A DNA stretch of 64,000 nucleotides from Paenibacillus radicis (ex Gao et al. 2016) (GTDB lineage Bacteria; Bacillota; Bacilli; Paenibacillales; Paenibacillaceae), in assembly GCF_014641555.1 (NCBI RefSeq), contig NZ_BMHY01000015.1, positions 41,398 through 105,397 of the forward strand. Reading direction: 5' to 3'. Positions within the stretch are counted from its first letter, which is position 1; every line of letters starts with the position of its first letter. The translations under genes and the position numbers were made by a program. Positions 1-8,356 of this stretch are shown piece by piece. The notes beneath the pieces were generated by a model. It made no database searches. It saw nothing but the letters and a program-made list of their open reading frames with translations, and had not been told where the DNA came from.

Positions 1-1
1 G

Positions 2-1723
2 CTGGACCGTTCCTGGTTCGAAGAGCTTCAAAGCCGGATGGCCAAAAACGGCCCTTGGGACGACTGGACGTTATACCAGCTGTCAATGGAAGCCGAGCAA
101 GCGAAAAAAATCGACAGCTTCGAGCATTTGCAGTGTCTTCGAACGCTGCCTGCATTGGAGCCTATGCCGCATCAAATCAGTACGGCCCGCAAAGTGCTGC
201 ATGAAATGGGCGGCCGCGCCATTCTCGCCGACGAAGTGGGACTGGGCAAAACGATTGAAGCCGGCCTCGTCCTGAAGGAATATTTGGTTCGCGGTCTCGT
301 TCGCCGCGCGCTGATTCTCGTGCCTGCCTCCCTTGTCTTGCAATGGGTAAGAGAGCTGAATCAGAAATTCGGCATAGCGGCCGTCGCGCAAAAGAAAGAG
401 CATACCTGGCATTACGACGTCGTCGTAGCCTCTATCGATACCGCAAAGCGTGACCCGCACCGCGAGCTAGTGCTGGGCACTGACTATGACCTCATCATTA
501 TCGATGAAGCGCATAAGCTGAAAAACAAAAAAACGACCAACTATCAATTTGTCGTCCAGCTGCGCAAAAAATATTGCCTGCTGCTAACCGCCACGCCCAT
601 TCAAAATGATCTCGATGAGCTGTTCAATCTCATCACGCTGCTTAAGCCGGGGCAGCTCGGCGGGCAAAGCGAATTTGCCGCCAACTTCGTTGTCGATAAA
701 CGTTTGCCGAAAAATGAAGACCAGCTGCAAGACGCATTGTCCAGCATCATGATCCGCAATCGCCGCGGCGACGGCGGCATTTCGTTCACGAAACGAATTG
801 TCCGCAATATTCCGCTGGTGCTTTCAACCGAAGAGCAAGCTTTGTACGACGCCGTAACCGGCTTCGTCCGGGAACGATATGACGAAAGCGGCGGCGATCT
901 GACCAGCATGCTCTCCCTCGTCACCCTTCAACGGGAAGTATGCAGCAGCCGGGATGCCGTATTTGTAACGCTCGTCAATTTGTTCAAGAAGACGGCCGAG
1001 GACTCTCCGATGCGACCGAAGATTTGGGAGCTGGTCGAGTTTATCCGGAAAATCGAATCCAATACGAAAGCGCAGAAGACGCTGGAGCTCGTTCAGCAAA
1101 TGAATGAGAAAGTCATTATTTTCACGGAATACAGGGCCACACAAGAGTATTTGCTGCAGTTTTTCCGCAACAATAATATGGTTGCTGTTCCTTACCGGGG
1201 CGGAATGAACCGCGGTAAAAAGGACTGGATGATGGATCTGTTCCGCGGGCGCGCACAGGTGCTTATCGCGACAGAAGCCGGAGGTGAGGGCATTAATCTG
1301 CAGTTTTGCCACCACATGATCAACTTCGATCTGCCCTGGAATCCGATGCGGGTCGAGCAGCGGATCGGACGGGTTCACCGTCTCGGACAGACCGAAGATG
1401 TCCATATCTACAATCTATGCACGGTCGGCACCATCGAAGAGCATATCGTCAATCTGCTTCATGAGAAAATCAATTTGTTCGAGCTTGTCATCGGCGAGCT
1501 GGATCATATACTGGAACGGTTTGAAAAAGGAGAAGGCTCGCTGGAGCAGCAGCTCGCCCGGGTATTGCTCCAATCTGGCGGCAGCAATGCAGATCTGAGT
1601 AAACAGATCAATGAGCTCGGCAGCTCTATCGTGAAGCTGCGCAACGAGACGGCCGATCCTTCTGCAATTTTGACGCAAATGACGGCTTTAGGCCAGAAGG
1701 TGGAGGTGGAGATTCGTCCATGA
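2..1723 (+). CDS. yqhH: SNF2-family helicase, YqhH-like (5' end outside window)
   Basis: DEAD/SNF2-type ATPase. The reading frame is already open at base 2, so the protein starts upstream of the window; the ATG at 38 is internal to it. Counting from base 2, Walker A (DEVGLGKT) is near residue 75, the DEAH box (IIIDEAH) near 168, motif III-like LTATPIQN near 195, and the C-terminal helicase lobe has GEGINLQ near 428 and the arginine-finger motif QRIGRVHRLGQ near 450. Its stop overlaps the next gene by four bases (ATGA), and this helicase/YqhG pairing is the one found in Bacillus subtilis. That supports the YqhH assignment. Its cellular role is not established; related proteins remodel RNA polymerase or nucleic-acid complexes. 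Confidence 0.85.
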   Translation: MDRSWFEELQSRMAKNGPWDDWTLYQLSMEAEQAKKIDSFEHLQCLRTLPALEPMPHQISTARKVLHEMGGRAILADEVGLGKTIEAGLVLKEYLVRGLVRRALILVPASLVLQWVRELNQKFGIAAVAQKKEHTWHYDVVVASIDTAKRDPHRELVLGTDYDLIIIDEAHKLKNKKTTNYQFVVQLRKKYCLLLTATPIQNDLDELFNLITLLKPGQLGGQSEFAANFVVDKRLPKNEDQLQDALSSIMIRNRRGDGGISFTKRIVRNIPLVLSTEEQALYDAVTGFVRERYDESGGDLTSMLSLVTLQREVCSSRDAVFVTLVNLFKKTAEDSPMRPKIWELVEFIRKIESNTKAQKTLELVQQMNEKVIIFTEYRATQEYLLQFFRNNNMVAVPYRGGMNRGKKDWMMDLFRGRAQVLIATEAGGEGINLQFCHHMINFDLPWNPMRVEQRIGRVHRLGQTEDVHIYNLCTVGTIEEHIVNLLHEKINLFELVIGELDHILERFEKGEGSLEQQLARVLLQSGGSNADLSKQINELGSSIVKLRNETADPSAILTQMTALGQKVEVEIRP

Positions 1724-2646
1724 ATGAGAAGCAAGTGCATAAGTTCGTCCACCGGTACTTAGAAGCAACGGACTGCGCCATATTGGAGAAGTCTCCGGCG
1801 CATTTTACCGTTAAGCTGTCTCCAGCAGCAGATCGCGAGTTAACCAATCGCCCGTATTACTGGGGCTTCGTGGATCGTACCGGAACTCCGCCCGAGACGA
1901 TGACCTTTCTCTTCGTCACCGATAAGCAGAAATATGAATCGCTTGCTGCAGCTCCTGCACTAACACCGGAGGAAGCGGCGGCCAACGCGGCATTGGGCCG
2001 TTCCATCGGATTTGTGCCAGGCAACTTGACGAATGGCACTCGCACGCCGCGCGAGGATCTTTATTTTGGTTCCCGTAAGCTGGAGCAATTGTTCACGGCC
2101 GCCAAAACCTACGGCAGCTACGTCAATTTATTTCAGGAACCGGAAAAAAGGGCGAACACCCCTTTTCAATCGACACCCTATACGGCTTGGCTTGGCGTTA
2201 ATATGCGCGTCGAGTTCGCTTGCGACATGAAACGAGAGGAAATTCACAGCTACGGCGTGTCTCTGGCGACAGGAAGCATCGTCGAGCAGTTCCATGATCA
2301 GTTGCAAGCATTGCGGTTAACGCCTAGATTGCCTGCAAATGTTCATGTGGCGAAAAACGGCTTATCGCTATCTAAGGCACTGTCGGTGGTGGAGCAAGCG
2401 CTCGAACGCAAACTGAAAAATTATGATTATAGCTGGGCAGCGGCAGCCTCAGAAAGGCTGCAGGAAGAACTGGATCGGATTGACGGTTATTACGAGCCCT
2501 TGATCAAACACGCCACAGAGGAAACAAAGCCTGCCATCGAAGAGCAATACAACCAAAGAAGACAGGAAACCAGGTGGCAATTCGAGCCGAGGGTGACGGC
2601 ATCCGCCATAAATTGCGGCATCTTTCATCTCGAAGGCATCGATTAG
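1720..2646 (+). CDS. yqhG: YqhG family protein
   Basis: 308-residue soluble protein without signal peptide or membrane segment. The N-terminus (MNEKQVHKFVHRYLEATDC... followed by a NRPYYW motif near residue 45) matches what I recall of B. subtilis YqhG, whose function is unknown. The start ATG overlaps the helicase stop, so the two are translationally coupled and probably act together. The C-terminal third is helical and charged. A strong hairpin follows at 2779-2806. The family call rests on sequence recall plus the conserved neighbour; no biochemical role is claimed. Confidence 0.75.
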   Translation: MNEKQVHKFVHRYLEATDCAILEKSPAHFTVKLSPAADRELTNRPYYWGFVDRTGTPPETMTFLFVTDKQKYESLAAAPALTPEEAAANAALGRSIGFVPGNLTNGTRTPREDLYFGSRKLEQLFTAAKTYGSYVNLFQEPEKRANTPFQSTPYTAWLGVNMRVEFACDMKREEIHSYGVSLATGSIVEQFHDQLQALRLTPRLPANVHVAKNGLSLSKALSVVEQALERKLKNYDYSWAAAASERLQEELDRIDGYYEPLIKHATEETKPAIEEQYNQRRQETRWQFEPRVTASAINCGIFHLEGID

Positions 2647-2778
2647 CGGAATCAGACGGAATCCGCATTCATCCGTCAAAAATAGAACGTGACGAATCGC
2701 CGCAAGAGCGACAATAACCAACAGCCTTCCCGAGCTTGTCCGCATACAATGAATAGGAACAGCGGATTCCATTAAATA

Positions 2779-2806
2779 AAGCAGGCTGCATGGGCAGCCT
2801 GCTTTA
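2779..2806 (+). terminator. Hairpin after yqhG
   Basis: An 11-bp perfect stem (AAGCAGGCTGC / GCAGCCTGCTT, loop ATGG) lies between yqhG and the next gene. The U-tract is short (CTTTAAT). It ends only about 17 bases before the next start codon, so it could act as a terminator or as a partial attenuator. Confidence 0.6.
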
Positions 2807-2823
2807 ATGAAAAGAGTGAGTAT

Positions 2824-3729
2824 ATGCGTAAATGGTTGCAAAAAATAATAACGTCGGCTTTAGCAATCGGATTGCTTTTATCCCCCATGACAGTAAGTGC
2901 TGTTAATGGGACAGCAAAGCCTATCGAGCAAAGCAGTACTTCCGAAATATCATCCCTGCTGGGCAACTGGATAGCCGAGATGGCCAAGCAGCCGGATTTC
3001 CGTTCATGGAAACAAGCCAAATTCGAATTGATGCCTTTAGGACCCGGAACCCATAACTGGCTAGCCCTTATTAAAGGTACGAATGGCAAAACCGCTGGCT
3101 ATGTCGTCGTACAAGCAGTCGAGAAAGGCGGCTATACGATCGGCGAGTACGGCCTAGGTCAATACTTATATAACGAACAAACGCTGCAGCAATCTTTGCG
3201 GCAGCTCTCCCTCATCCATCCATCTGCAAATCAGCAGCTATACGTGCATCCCCTGCTCGCGGTTTGGAAAACGAGCGACGATAAACGAATTATCTATAGC
3301 GATGCTATGAGCGGTGAAGGGCTTCCCCTTGACGCACGAAAGTGGGAAACGGCAAGCACGAAGGAAGCGCAGCTTGCCGCTGCACTGCCTGCTATTGATT
3401 TAACGAAGAAAACTGTTAAGTTGCATGCAGTCGTTTCTAATCCCTCGTTCGATCCGTACGGCAAGCTGCCATGGCTCACAGATGCCGCACCGCTTCAAGC
3501 CAGCTCTAAAGATGTATCGAAGCTTCTATACGCTATCAAAGCTAAAAAACAAGTGCAATACATCGCCGAACGCTATGGCGGCGACATGCTGTATGCCTGG
3601 TCCGTTACCGGCTACCATGACTGGAATAACGGCATCGTCTATGCCGCATTAGAAACAGACGAGCTGGGCGAAAGCCGCCGTTACATTCCGGCTCAGCTGC
3701 TTGCTGAACTCGGACGCTTTTACCGTTGA
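2824..3729 (+). CDS. Exported protein of unknown function
   Basis: 301 residues with a clear Sec signal peptide (basic MRKWLQK, hydrophobic core about residues 8-22, cleavage likely after VSA near 26). The mature part shows no catalytic motif I recognise. It contains a segment near residues 75-100 (GYVVVQAVEKGGYTIGEYGLGQ) that resembles the beta-rich stretches of secreted peptidase propeptide or PepSY-like proteins, but this is weak. The ribosome binding site is poor (AGAGTGAG). The 3' end overlaps the opposing YqzE-like gene by ten bases. Function unknown. Confidence 0.75.
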   Translation: MRKWLQKIITSALAIGLLLSPMTVSAVNGTAKPIEQSSTSEISSLLGNWIAEMAKQPDFRSWKQAKFELMPLGPGTHNWLALIKGTNGKTAGYVVVQAVEKGGYTIGEYGLGQYLYNEQTLQQSLRQLSLIHPSANQQLYVHPLLAVWKTSDDKRIIYSDAMSGEGLPLDARKWETASTKEAQLAAALPAIDLTKKTVKLHAVVSNPSFDPYGKLPWLTDAAPLQASSKDVSKLLYAIKAKKQVQYIAERYGGDMLYAWSVTGYHDWNNGIVYAALETDELGESRRYIPAQLLAELGRFYR

Positions 3730-3914
3730 CGCTCTGCGCGTCCTCTCCACCATAACAATAAGCTCATCGCGCCCACGCCAAACCAACGCGTCATCCAGTG
3801 CTCCCTTTGCGCTTTGGCTGACGCTTTTGTCTGCTTACGCTCAGCACGGGGCGTTTCCATATAGTGCACAACCTGTTCCGTTACGTATTTAATCAAATCA
3901 TCGCCGCTTGCCAT
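3720..3914 (-). CDS. YqzE-like small protein
   Basis: Small basic protein of about 64 residues. The pattern DLIKYVTEQVVHYMETPRAE, then a lysine-rich linker, WFGV and a C-terminal hydrophobic stretch, resembles the YqzE family, which in B. subtilis is the last gene of the comG competence operon. No comG genes are nearby, so here it is an orphan. The frame allows a GTG start at 3923, but GAGGTG at 3926-3921 sits six bases before the ATG at 3914, which I prefer. The C-terminal segment could be one membrane helix. Confidence 0.6.
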   Translation of the reverse strand: MASGDDLIKYVTEQVVHYMETPRAERKQTKASAKAQREHWMTRWFGVGAMSLLLWWRGRAERQR

Positions 3915-4039
3915 ACCCATCACCTCATTTATTTGTTAATACAAGTTTGCCCGCTGCCCTCCGTTAATAAACGTGTATGAGTTTTCCTCCAATAAGCCAC
4001 GATAAGGATGTTGCACATGTAACGGAGGAGGAACGATTT

Positions 4040-4750
4040 GTGTTGAAAATGCTGCAGCTTGCCGCTGCCTTACTTATGCTGCTTCCCATCAGTCTTGCTG
4101 GCGCATCCCCGGATCCCGATGCTGCCGATGAACCGCAATCCGAGAATGACAGCGGCTGGACTATGCCCTCCGCTAACATACTGATCGACGCGGGGCATGG
4201 CGGCATTGACGGAGGAGCTTCTGCGGACTCGGTACTTGAGAAGGATATTAACCTGGCCATCGCTCAAAAGTTGTATTTGCTGCTGAATAGCCAAGGCATT
4301 TCCGCCGTATTGAATCGAACCGGGGATTACGCCCTTAGCGATGATAACCGTTGGCATATTACCAGATCACGGCATCGCCGCGACTTGTCCCAGCGCAGAC
4401 AGCTGACAGAGGAAATTGACACGCAGCTGCTTGTCAGCTTGCATGTCAATGCGACCAAAAACCGTTCGAAGAGCGGACCGATAGTGCTCCACCAGGAAAG
4501 CGGGGAGAGCGCTTTGCTTGCTTTTTGCATTCAGGATGCGCTCAATCGCCAACAAGAAACGACCTTCTATCCGCGCGAAGGCAAGCCTTTCTATTTGCTG
4601 CGCCGGGTAGATCAGCCAGCCGTTATTGTCGAGATGGGCTTTATAAGCAATGATGCAGACCGGGCGATGTTAACCGATCCTCGTCAGCAGCTCGAAATTG
4701 CGAATGCCATAGCTTCAGGGATTCGGCAATATAAATGGATCACTCGGTGA
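4040..4750 (+). CDS. N-acetylmuramoyl-L-alanine amidase, CwlD-like
   Basis: Amidase_3 zinc amidase that cleaves the lactyl-alanine bond of peptidoglycan. Zinc ligands and catalytic residues are visible: H in DAGHGG (about residue 53), E in VLEKDINL (about 67), H in VSLHVNAT and E in VEMGFISN. A signal-anchor helix covers residues 4-20. I chose the GTG at 4040 because GGAGGAGG lies eight bases upstream; an ATG at 3977 lacks a ribosome binding site. The resulting 236 residues and the insert with RRDLSQRRQLT resemble CwlD, which makes muramic lactam in spore cortex. It may be a second copy of that enzyme or another germination or sporulation amidase. The 3' end overlaps the opposing deacetylase by 36 bases. 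Confidence 0.85.
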   Translation: MLKMLQLAAALLMLLPISLAGASPDPDAADEPQSENDSGWTMPSANILIDAGHGGIDGGASADSVLEKDINLAIAQKLYLLLNSQGISAVLNRTGDYALSDDNRWHITRSRHRRDLSQRRQLTEEIDTQLLVSLHVNATKNRSKSGPIVLHQESGESALLAFCIQDALNRQQETTFYPREGKPFYLLRRVDQPAVIVEMGFISNDADRAMLTDPRQQLEIANAIASGIRQYKWITR

Positions 4751-5575
4751 CGGAGACAGCATATCGGCTGCTTTTACAAACTGAACATGTTCATTAGATT
4801 GCATAGCGGGTATAGACTGCCGCAGCACAGCGGCGGTCTTTTTGCCTGGAACGCCAACGTGCCCGATGACTACACAATTATCATGCTGCTCTAAAAATTT
4901 GCGGACAATCCCGATCTGCTTGGAAATATGAGCTTCCGTATACACGTCATCAAGGAAGACATCATTGGACACTAAAGGTACGCCTAGCTCTTGCGTCACC
5001 TTCGGCACGACGGTCTTAAATGTAGTCCGGCTGTCTAGAAAAAACAATCCCCGTTCCTTGCATACCTGCAGGACGACACGCATCACCCGTTCGTCTGCAG
5101 TCACTTTGGAACCCATATGATTGTTCATGCCGATCGCATGCGGCACTTCGTTAATAGCTTCTTCTACCCGTTTGCGTATTTCCGCATCGCTCATATCTGT
5201 CGTAATTGCGCCTGGTCCAAGCCAGGATTTCAGCCCTTTATTGGGCTCCATCGGCATATGGACGATTACATCATGTCCGAGCCGGTGTGCTTCCTCCGCA
5301 TCCTGCTTCGTCGTTGGCATGAACGGCATGACCGCCACTGTGAACTTAATCGGCAGATTCAGCATCTCTTCCGTGCCGTTCATATTATTGCCAAAGTCAT
5401 CGATGACGATGGCTACTTGCCGGGGCTGTCCCCCCTCTGACTGTGCGGCTTTTTGATCCGGTTCAGCTTCTGCCCCTTCTGCTCCCGCCAGCCCTAAGCG
5501 GCCTCCTGCCGATAAGCTTATAGCGACAACGCCGGCTGCAAGCAGCAGGCATGTTCTTTTTATTTTCACATTCAA
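4715..5575 (-). CDS. Divergent polysaccharide deacetylase family protein
   Basis: Exported protein of the divergent polysaccharide deacetylase family (DUF610/YibQ type). The family core starts with VAIVIDDFGNN, then a VMPFMP strand, IVHMPMEP, a NNHMGS motif with candidate metal-binding His, FFLDSRTT and VIGHVGV near the C-terminus. AGGGGG at 5589-5584 points to the TTG at 5575 as start (GTG at 5569 is the alternative); the ATG at 5686 has no supporting site. The N-terminal helix RTCLLLAAGVVAISLSA is a signal peptide or anchor. Substrate unknown; the gene converges on the amidase, so both may act on cell wall. Confidence 0.8.
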   Translation of the reverse strand: MNVKIKRTCLLLAAGVVAISLSAGGRLGLAGAEGAEAEPDQKAAQSEGGQPRQVAIVIDDFGNNMNGTEEMLNLPIKFTVAVMPFMPTTKQDAEEAHRLGHDVIVHMPMEPNKGLKSWLGPGAITTDMSDAEIRKRVEEAINEVPHAIGMNNHMGSKVTADERVMRVVLQVCKERGLFFLDSRTTFKTVVPKVTQELGVPLVSNDVFLDDVYTEAHISKQIGIVRKFLEQHDNCVVIGHVGVPGKKTAAVLRQSIPAMQSNEHVQFVKAADMLSPSPSDPFILPNP

Positions 5576-5666
5576 AATTAGAAACCCCCTTATCGTGTTT
5601 ACGCTCCTTTCATTGTTTGTCCAATCGTGGGAAAATATGCTGAATATTTGAACTTTACGGAATGGC

Positions 5667-5696
5667 TTGACTTGGCTTAATGACACATGCTACCAT
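5667..5696 (+). promoter_or_regulatory. Promoter of the first tRNA-Leu
   Basis: TTGACT at 5667-5672 and TACCAT at 5691-5696 are separated by 18 bases. The predicted start is about 17 bases before the tRNA. It is read by eye from the sigma-A consensus. Confidence 0.6.
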
Positions 5697-5719
5697 AAGG
5701 AACGTAATCCCAATGACAT

Positions 5720-5806
5720 GCGGTCATGGCGGAATTGGCAGACGCGCTAGATTCAGGTTCTAGTGTCAGCAATGACGTGGAGGTTCGAGTCCTCTTGACC
5801 GCACCA
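5720..5806 (+). tRNA. tRNA-Leu (anticodon CAG)
   Basis: Complete cloverleaf: acceptor arms GCGGTCA (5720-5726) and TGACCGC (5796-5802), discriminator A, encoded CCA at 5804-5806. The anticodon stem CTAGA/TCTAG encloses loop TTCAGGT, giving CAG for the CUG codon. The long variable arm and GGTTCGAGTC T-arm are typical of leucine tRNAs. A second gene with the same anticodon lies at 22563-22646 but lacks the encoded CCA. Confidence 0.95.
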
Positions 5807-5821
5807 TACCTTACAACCAAC

Positions 5822-5867
5822 AGGTTCGTGAAGTCGCTCTTGCAGCGATTCACGGACCTTTTTTTGT
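5822..5867 (+). terminator. Terminator of tRNA-Leu (repeat copy 1)
   Basis: Long stem AGGTTCGTGAAGTCGCT / AGCGATTCACGGACCT with a short loop, followed by seven T. Nearly the same hairpin with its flanks occurs again at 10787-10838. Confidence 0.9.
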
Positions 5868-5881
5868 TGTTTTAGTGCATC

Positions 5882-5899
5882 GTAATACATTTGTAATAC
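5882..5899 (+). promoter_or_regulatory. Candidate response-regulator direct repeat
   Basis: GTAATAC occurs at 5882-5888 and again at 5893-5899, an 11-base period typical of OmpR-family binding sites. A weak promoter (TTGCTT at 5901, TTATCT at 5924, 17-base spacer) follows directly. It lies upstream of the methionine-rich gene and the response regulator at 6543, so autoregulation is plausible but inferred. Confidence 0.4.
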
Positions 5900-5971
5900 T
5901 TTGCTTAGATAATTGTAAGCAGTTTATCTTACTCTGCATTTGCAACATAACTTATATGGAGTGTGATAAAG

Positions 5972-6460
5972 ATGATTAGAGTTACAAAGAGCAAGATGTT
6001 CGTTTTGCTGGCAACACTGGTACTATCGCTGGCCTTTGCCGGAGTGGCGAGTGCGGCAGCCGCAATGCCCAAGACGATCAAGAAAGACGGTATGGAGCTT
6101 GTTCATCTCAGGCAAGCAGCAGAAATGTATGGCTACAGCGTGAAATGGGACGGCAAGGAAAATTCGGTAACATTGATGTACACAGGCAAAATGACAGAGG
6201 ACAAGATGATGGATGACAAGATGACAGGCGACAACACGATGGACAACAAGATGTTGGACGACAAGATGGCGGATAATAAGATGATGGACGACAGTATGAA
6301 GCCAGCCGGACAAACGATTAAATTGTGGATCGGGTCAAAAAAGATTACGGTGGACGGTAAGAAGATTAATCTGGATGCGGCGGCTGTACTTGATCACAAC
6401 AATACTTATGTCTCACCTGCATTGGTCACGAAATATATGAAACCGGCTTCTAATATGTAA
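5972..6460 (+). CDS. Secreted methionine/aspartate-rich protein with copper amine oxidase N-like fold
   Basis: 162 residues. A Sec signal peptide ends near VASAAAA. The mature part begins and ends like a stalk-type copper amine oxidase N-terminal domain (YGYSVKWDGKENSVTL and a C-terminal TIKLWIGSKKITVDGKKI). It is split by an insert of roughly 35 residues built from a short repeat of the type DKM-M/L/A-D-D/N, with about ten Met and many Asp. The whole mature protein has about 16 Met. GGAG ten bases before the ATG at 5972 decides the start over the GTG at 5963. It directly precedes a two-component system and membrane-bound methionine sulfoxide reductase genes, so it may be a sacrificial oxidant sink or a metal binder. 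Confidence 0.8.
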   Translation: MIRVTKSKMFVLLATLVLSLAFAGVASAAAAMPKTIKKDGMELVHLRQAAEMYGYSVKWDGKENSVTLMYTGKMTEDKMMDDKMTGDNTMDNKMLDDKMADNKMMDDSMKPAGQTIKLWIGSKKITVDGKKINLDAAAVLDHNNTYVSPALVTKYMKPASNM

Positions 6461-6542
6461 TGCGTATACAGCCGGGTTGAGCAGCCTTTTTATGGTATGA
6501 TCGATTTTATAGATCTTCAATGAACGTTAGGGGTGGGGCGGA

Positions 6543-7250
6543 ATGAACGAGCGCGTACTGGTCGCTGATGACGATGCGAATATTACCGATGTATGCCGCA
6601 GATATCTGGAACGGGAAGGCTATTTCGTCTTGACTGCGAGAGACGGCTTGGAAGCACTGGAGCTATGGTCGAGTCAACGTCCCGACTTAATCGTGCTCGA
6701 TCTCATGATGCCCCGCAAAGACGGCTGGCAAGTGTGCAAGGAAATCCGGCAAACCGAGGATATTCCGATCATCATGCTCACCGCACGCGGAGAAGAACAG
6801 GATCGGCTGATGGGGCTGACATTGGGCGCAGATGATTATCTGACGAAGCCCTTCAGTCCAAGAGAGCTCGTCCTTCGCGTAAGGAATATTCTGCGTAGAG
6901 TCCGGCACATACAGCCTGCCCCCAGCGCTGCTTCTGATCACACGATCAAATACGATGACATTACCATTCATGTTGGCAAACGCAAAGTGGAAGTAAGCGG
7001 TCAGGTGATTGACTTGACGGTTACAGAGTTTGAGATGCTGCATTTGCTGGCGAGTCATCCGGATCAAGTCTTCTCCCGGAATCAGATTCTGAGCAAGCTG
7101 TGGGATTTCAGCTATGAAGGAGATACAACCACAGTGACCGTGCACATTCGCAGATTGAGAGAAAAAATCGAGCCGAATCCTTCGGAACCTAAATATATCA
7201 AGACGGTCTGGGGTATTGGCTATAAGTTTGCGGGTGAAGCAAGCCGATGA
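6543..7250 (+). CDS. OmpR-family response regulator
   Basis: 235 residues. The receiver domain has acidic pocket ADDDAN, phospho-acceptor Asp near residue 52 (IVLDLMMP), T in IMLTARG and K in LTKPFSPREL. A winged-helix DNA-binding domain follows from about residue 130 (TVTEFEMLHLLASHP, then VTVHIRRLREKIE). GGGGTGGGGCGGA precedes the ATG. Its stop overlaps the sensor-kinase start. The order of genes suggests it controls the sulfoxide-repair genes downstream and perhaps the Met-rich gene upstream. Confidence 0.95.
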   Translation: MNERVLVADDDANITDVCRRYLEREGYFVLTARDGLEALELWSSQRPDLIVLDLMMPRKDGWQVCKEIRQTEDIPIIMLTARGEEQDRLMGLTLGADDYLTKPFSPRELVLRVRNILRRVRHIQPAPSAASDHTIKYDDITIHVGKRKVEVSGQVIDLTVTEFEMLHLLASHPDQVFSRNQILSKLWDFSYEGDTTTVTVHIRRLREKIEPNPSEPKYIKTVWGIGYKFAGEASR

Positions 7251-8338
7251 AATTAAGGACGAATTTATTGCTGGCCAACCTTACAGGCATGGGCGTATTG
7301 TTAATCTGTTTATTTGTCAGCTACTCCAAAATGCTGCTAACGATCGAACAGCTCTACTGGCTATCTAGCATTACGGCTGGAACAGGCCTGCTCTCTTTCA
7401 TCCTGCAGCATTTGCTGACACGCCCTTTGGAGAAATCAATTTCGCGGATCACACAGCAGACCAAAAAAATTGCCGAAGGCGATTTCCATACAGAAGTCCC
7501 CTCCATTGGCCCGCTGGAATATAAAATTCTAGCCCAACAATTCAACGAGATGAGCCATAAATTAAAGGAAAGCTTTGATCATCTGTACAGCTCCGAATCC
7601 GCGCGGCGAGAATTGATTGCAAATGTCTCTCATGATCTTCGGACACCACTGGCATCCATTCAATCATTCGTAGAAGCGCTGGAGGACGACGTCATTGAGG
7701 ATAAGGAAACGTTTCAGCGTTATCTGCATACGATTCGGCTGGAAACGAGGCGGCTAGGCGGTCTCATTCATGATTTGTTCGAGCTTTCCAGCATGGAAGC
7801 TAAAGCAGAAATATTCGACCCGCAGCCTTATCATACGGATGAGCTTCTAATCAGCACCTTAGAAAGCTTCTCTCTGCATCTGAAGGAGAAGCAGCTTAAG
7901 ATTGAGATAGAGATGCCCGATAGATTGCCTGCTGCCCTTATGATGCCCGCTCAAATCAAGCGGGTCCTGTCCAATCTGCTGCAAAATGCCATTCAATATT
8001 CGCCTACAGGAGGGAAGATCACGTTATCCGCCTCCGAACAGGATGATTCCTTTTTGAAAATCTCCGTCACTGATAAAGGCGAAGGTATCGACGGAGCGGA
8101 CATTTCCCGCATATTTGAACGGTTTTACCGGGCGGACAAATCTCGAAGTAAAAGCAGCGGCGGCTCCGGCCTGGGGCTGGCTATCGCCAAATCCATCGTC
8201 GAGCTTCATGGCGGCGAAATCGGCGTGCACAGCTCTAAGGGAACAGGAAGCTGCTTCTGGTTTACGCTGCCGATCTATGCAAGCGGCAAAACCTCTGCCG
8301 GTCAGCCCCACTCTTCATCCCGTAATACCAAGCTATAA
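7247..8338 (+). CDS. Membrane sensor histidine kinase
   Basis: 363 residues. Two transmembrane helices (about residues 8-28 and 37-56) are joined by a very short extracellular loop, so the sensor probably detects a signal within the membrane or through a partner rather than with a ligand domain. A HAMP segment runs to about 110, followed by the HisKA box with phospho-acceptor His near 128 (NVSHDLRTPL) and an ATPase domain with N box NLLQNAIQYS, G1 DKGEGIDG, F box FERFYRAD and G2 GSGLGLAI. Translationally coupled to the regulator by ATGA. Confidence 0.95.
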   Translation: MKLRTNLLLANLTGMGVLLICLFVSYSKMLLTIEQLYWLSSITAGTGLLSFILQHLLTRPLEKSISRITQQTKKIAEGDFHTEVPSIGPLEYKILAQQFNEMSHKLKESFDHLYSSESARRELIANVSHDLRTPLASIQSFVEALEDDVIEDKETFQRYLHTIRLETRRLGGLIHDLFELSSMEAKAEIFDPQPYHTDELLISTLESFSLHLKEKQLKIEIEMPDRLPAALMMPAQIKRVLSNLLQNAIQYSPTGGKITLSASEQDDSFLKISVTDKGEGIDGADISRIFERFYRADKSRSKSSGGSGLGLAIAKSIVELHGGEIGVHSSKGTGSCFWFTLPIYASGKTSAGQPHSSSRNTKL

Positions 8339-8356
8339 TATCAGGTGGTGATTGAA

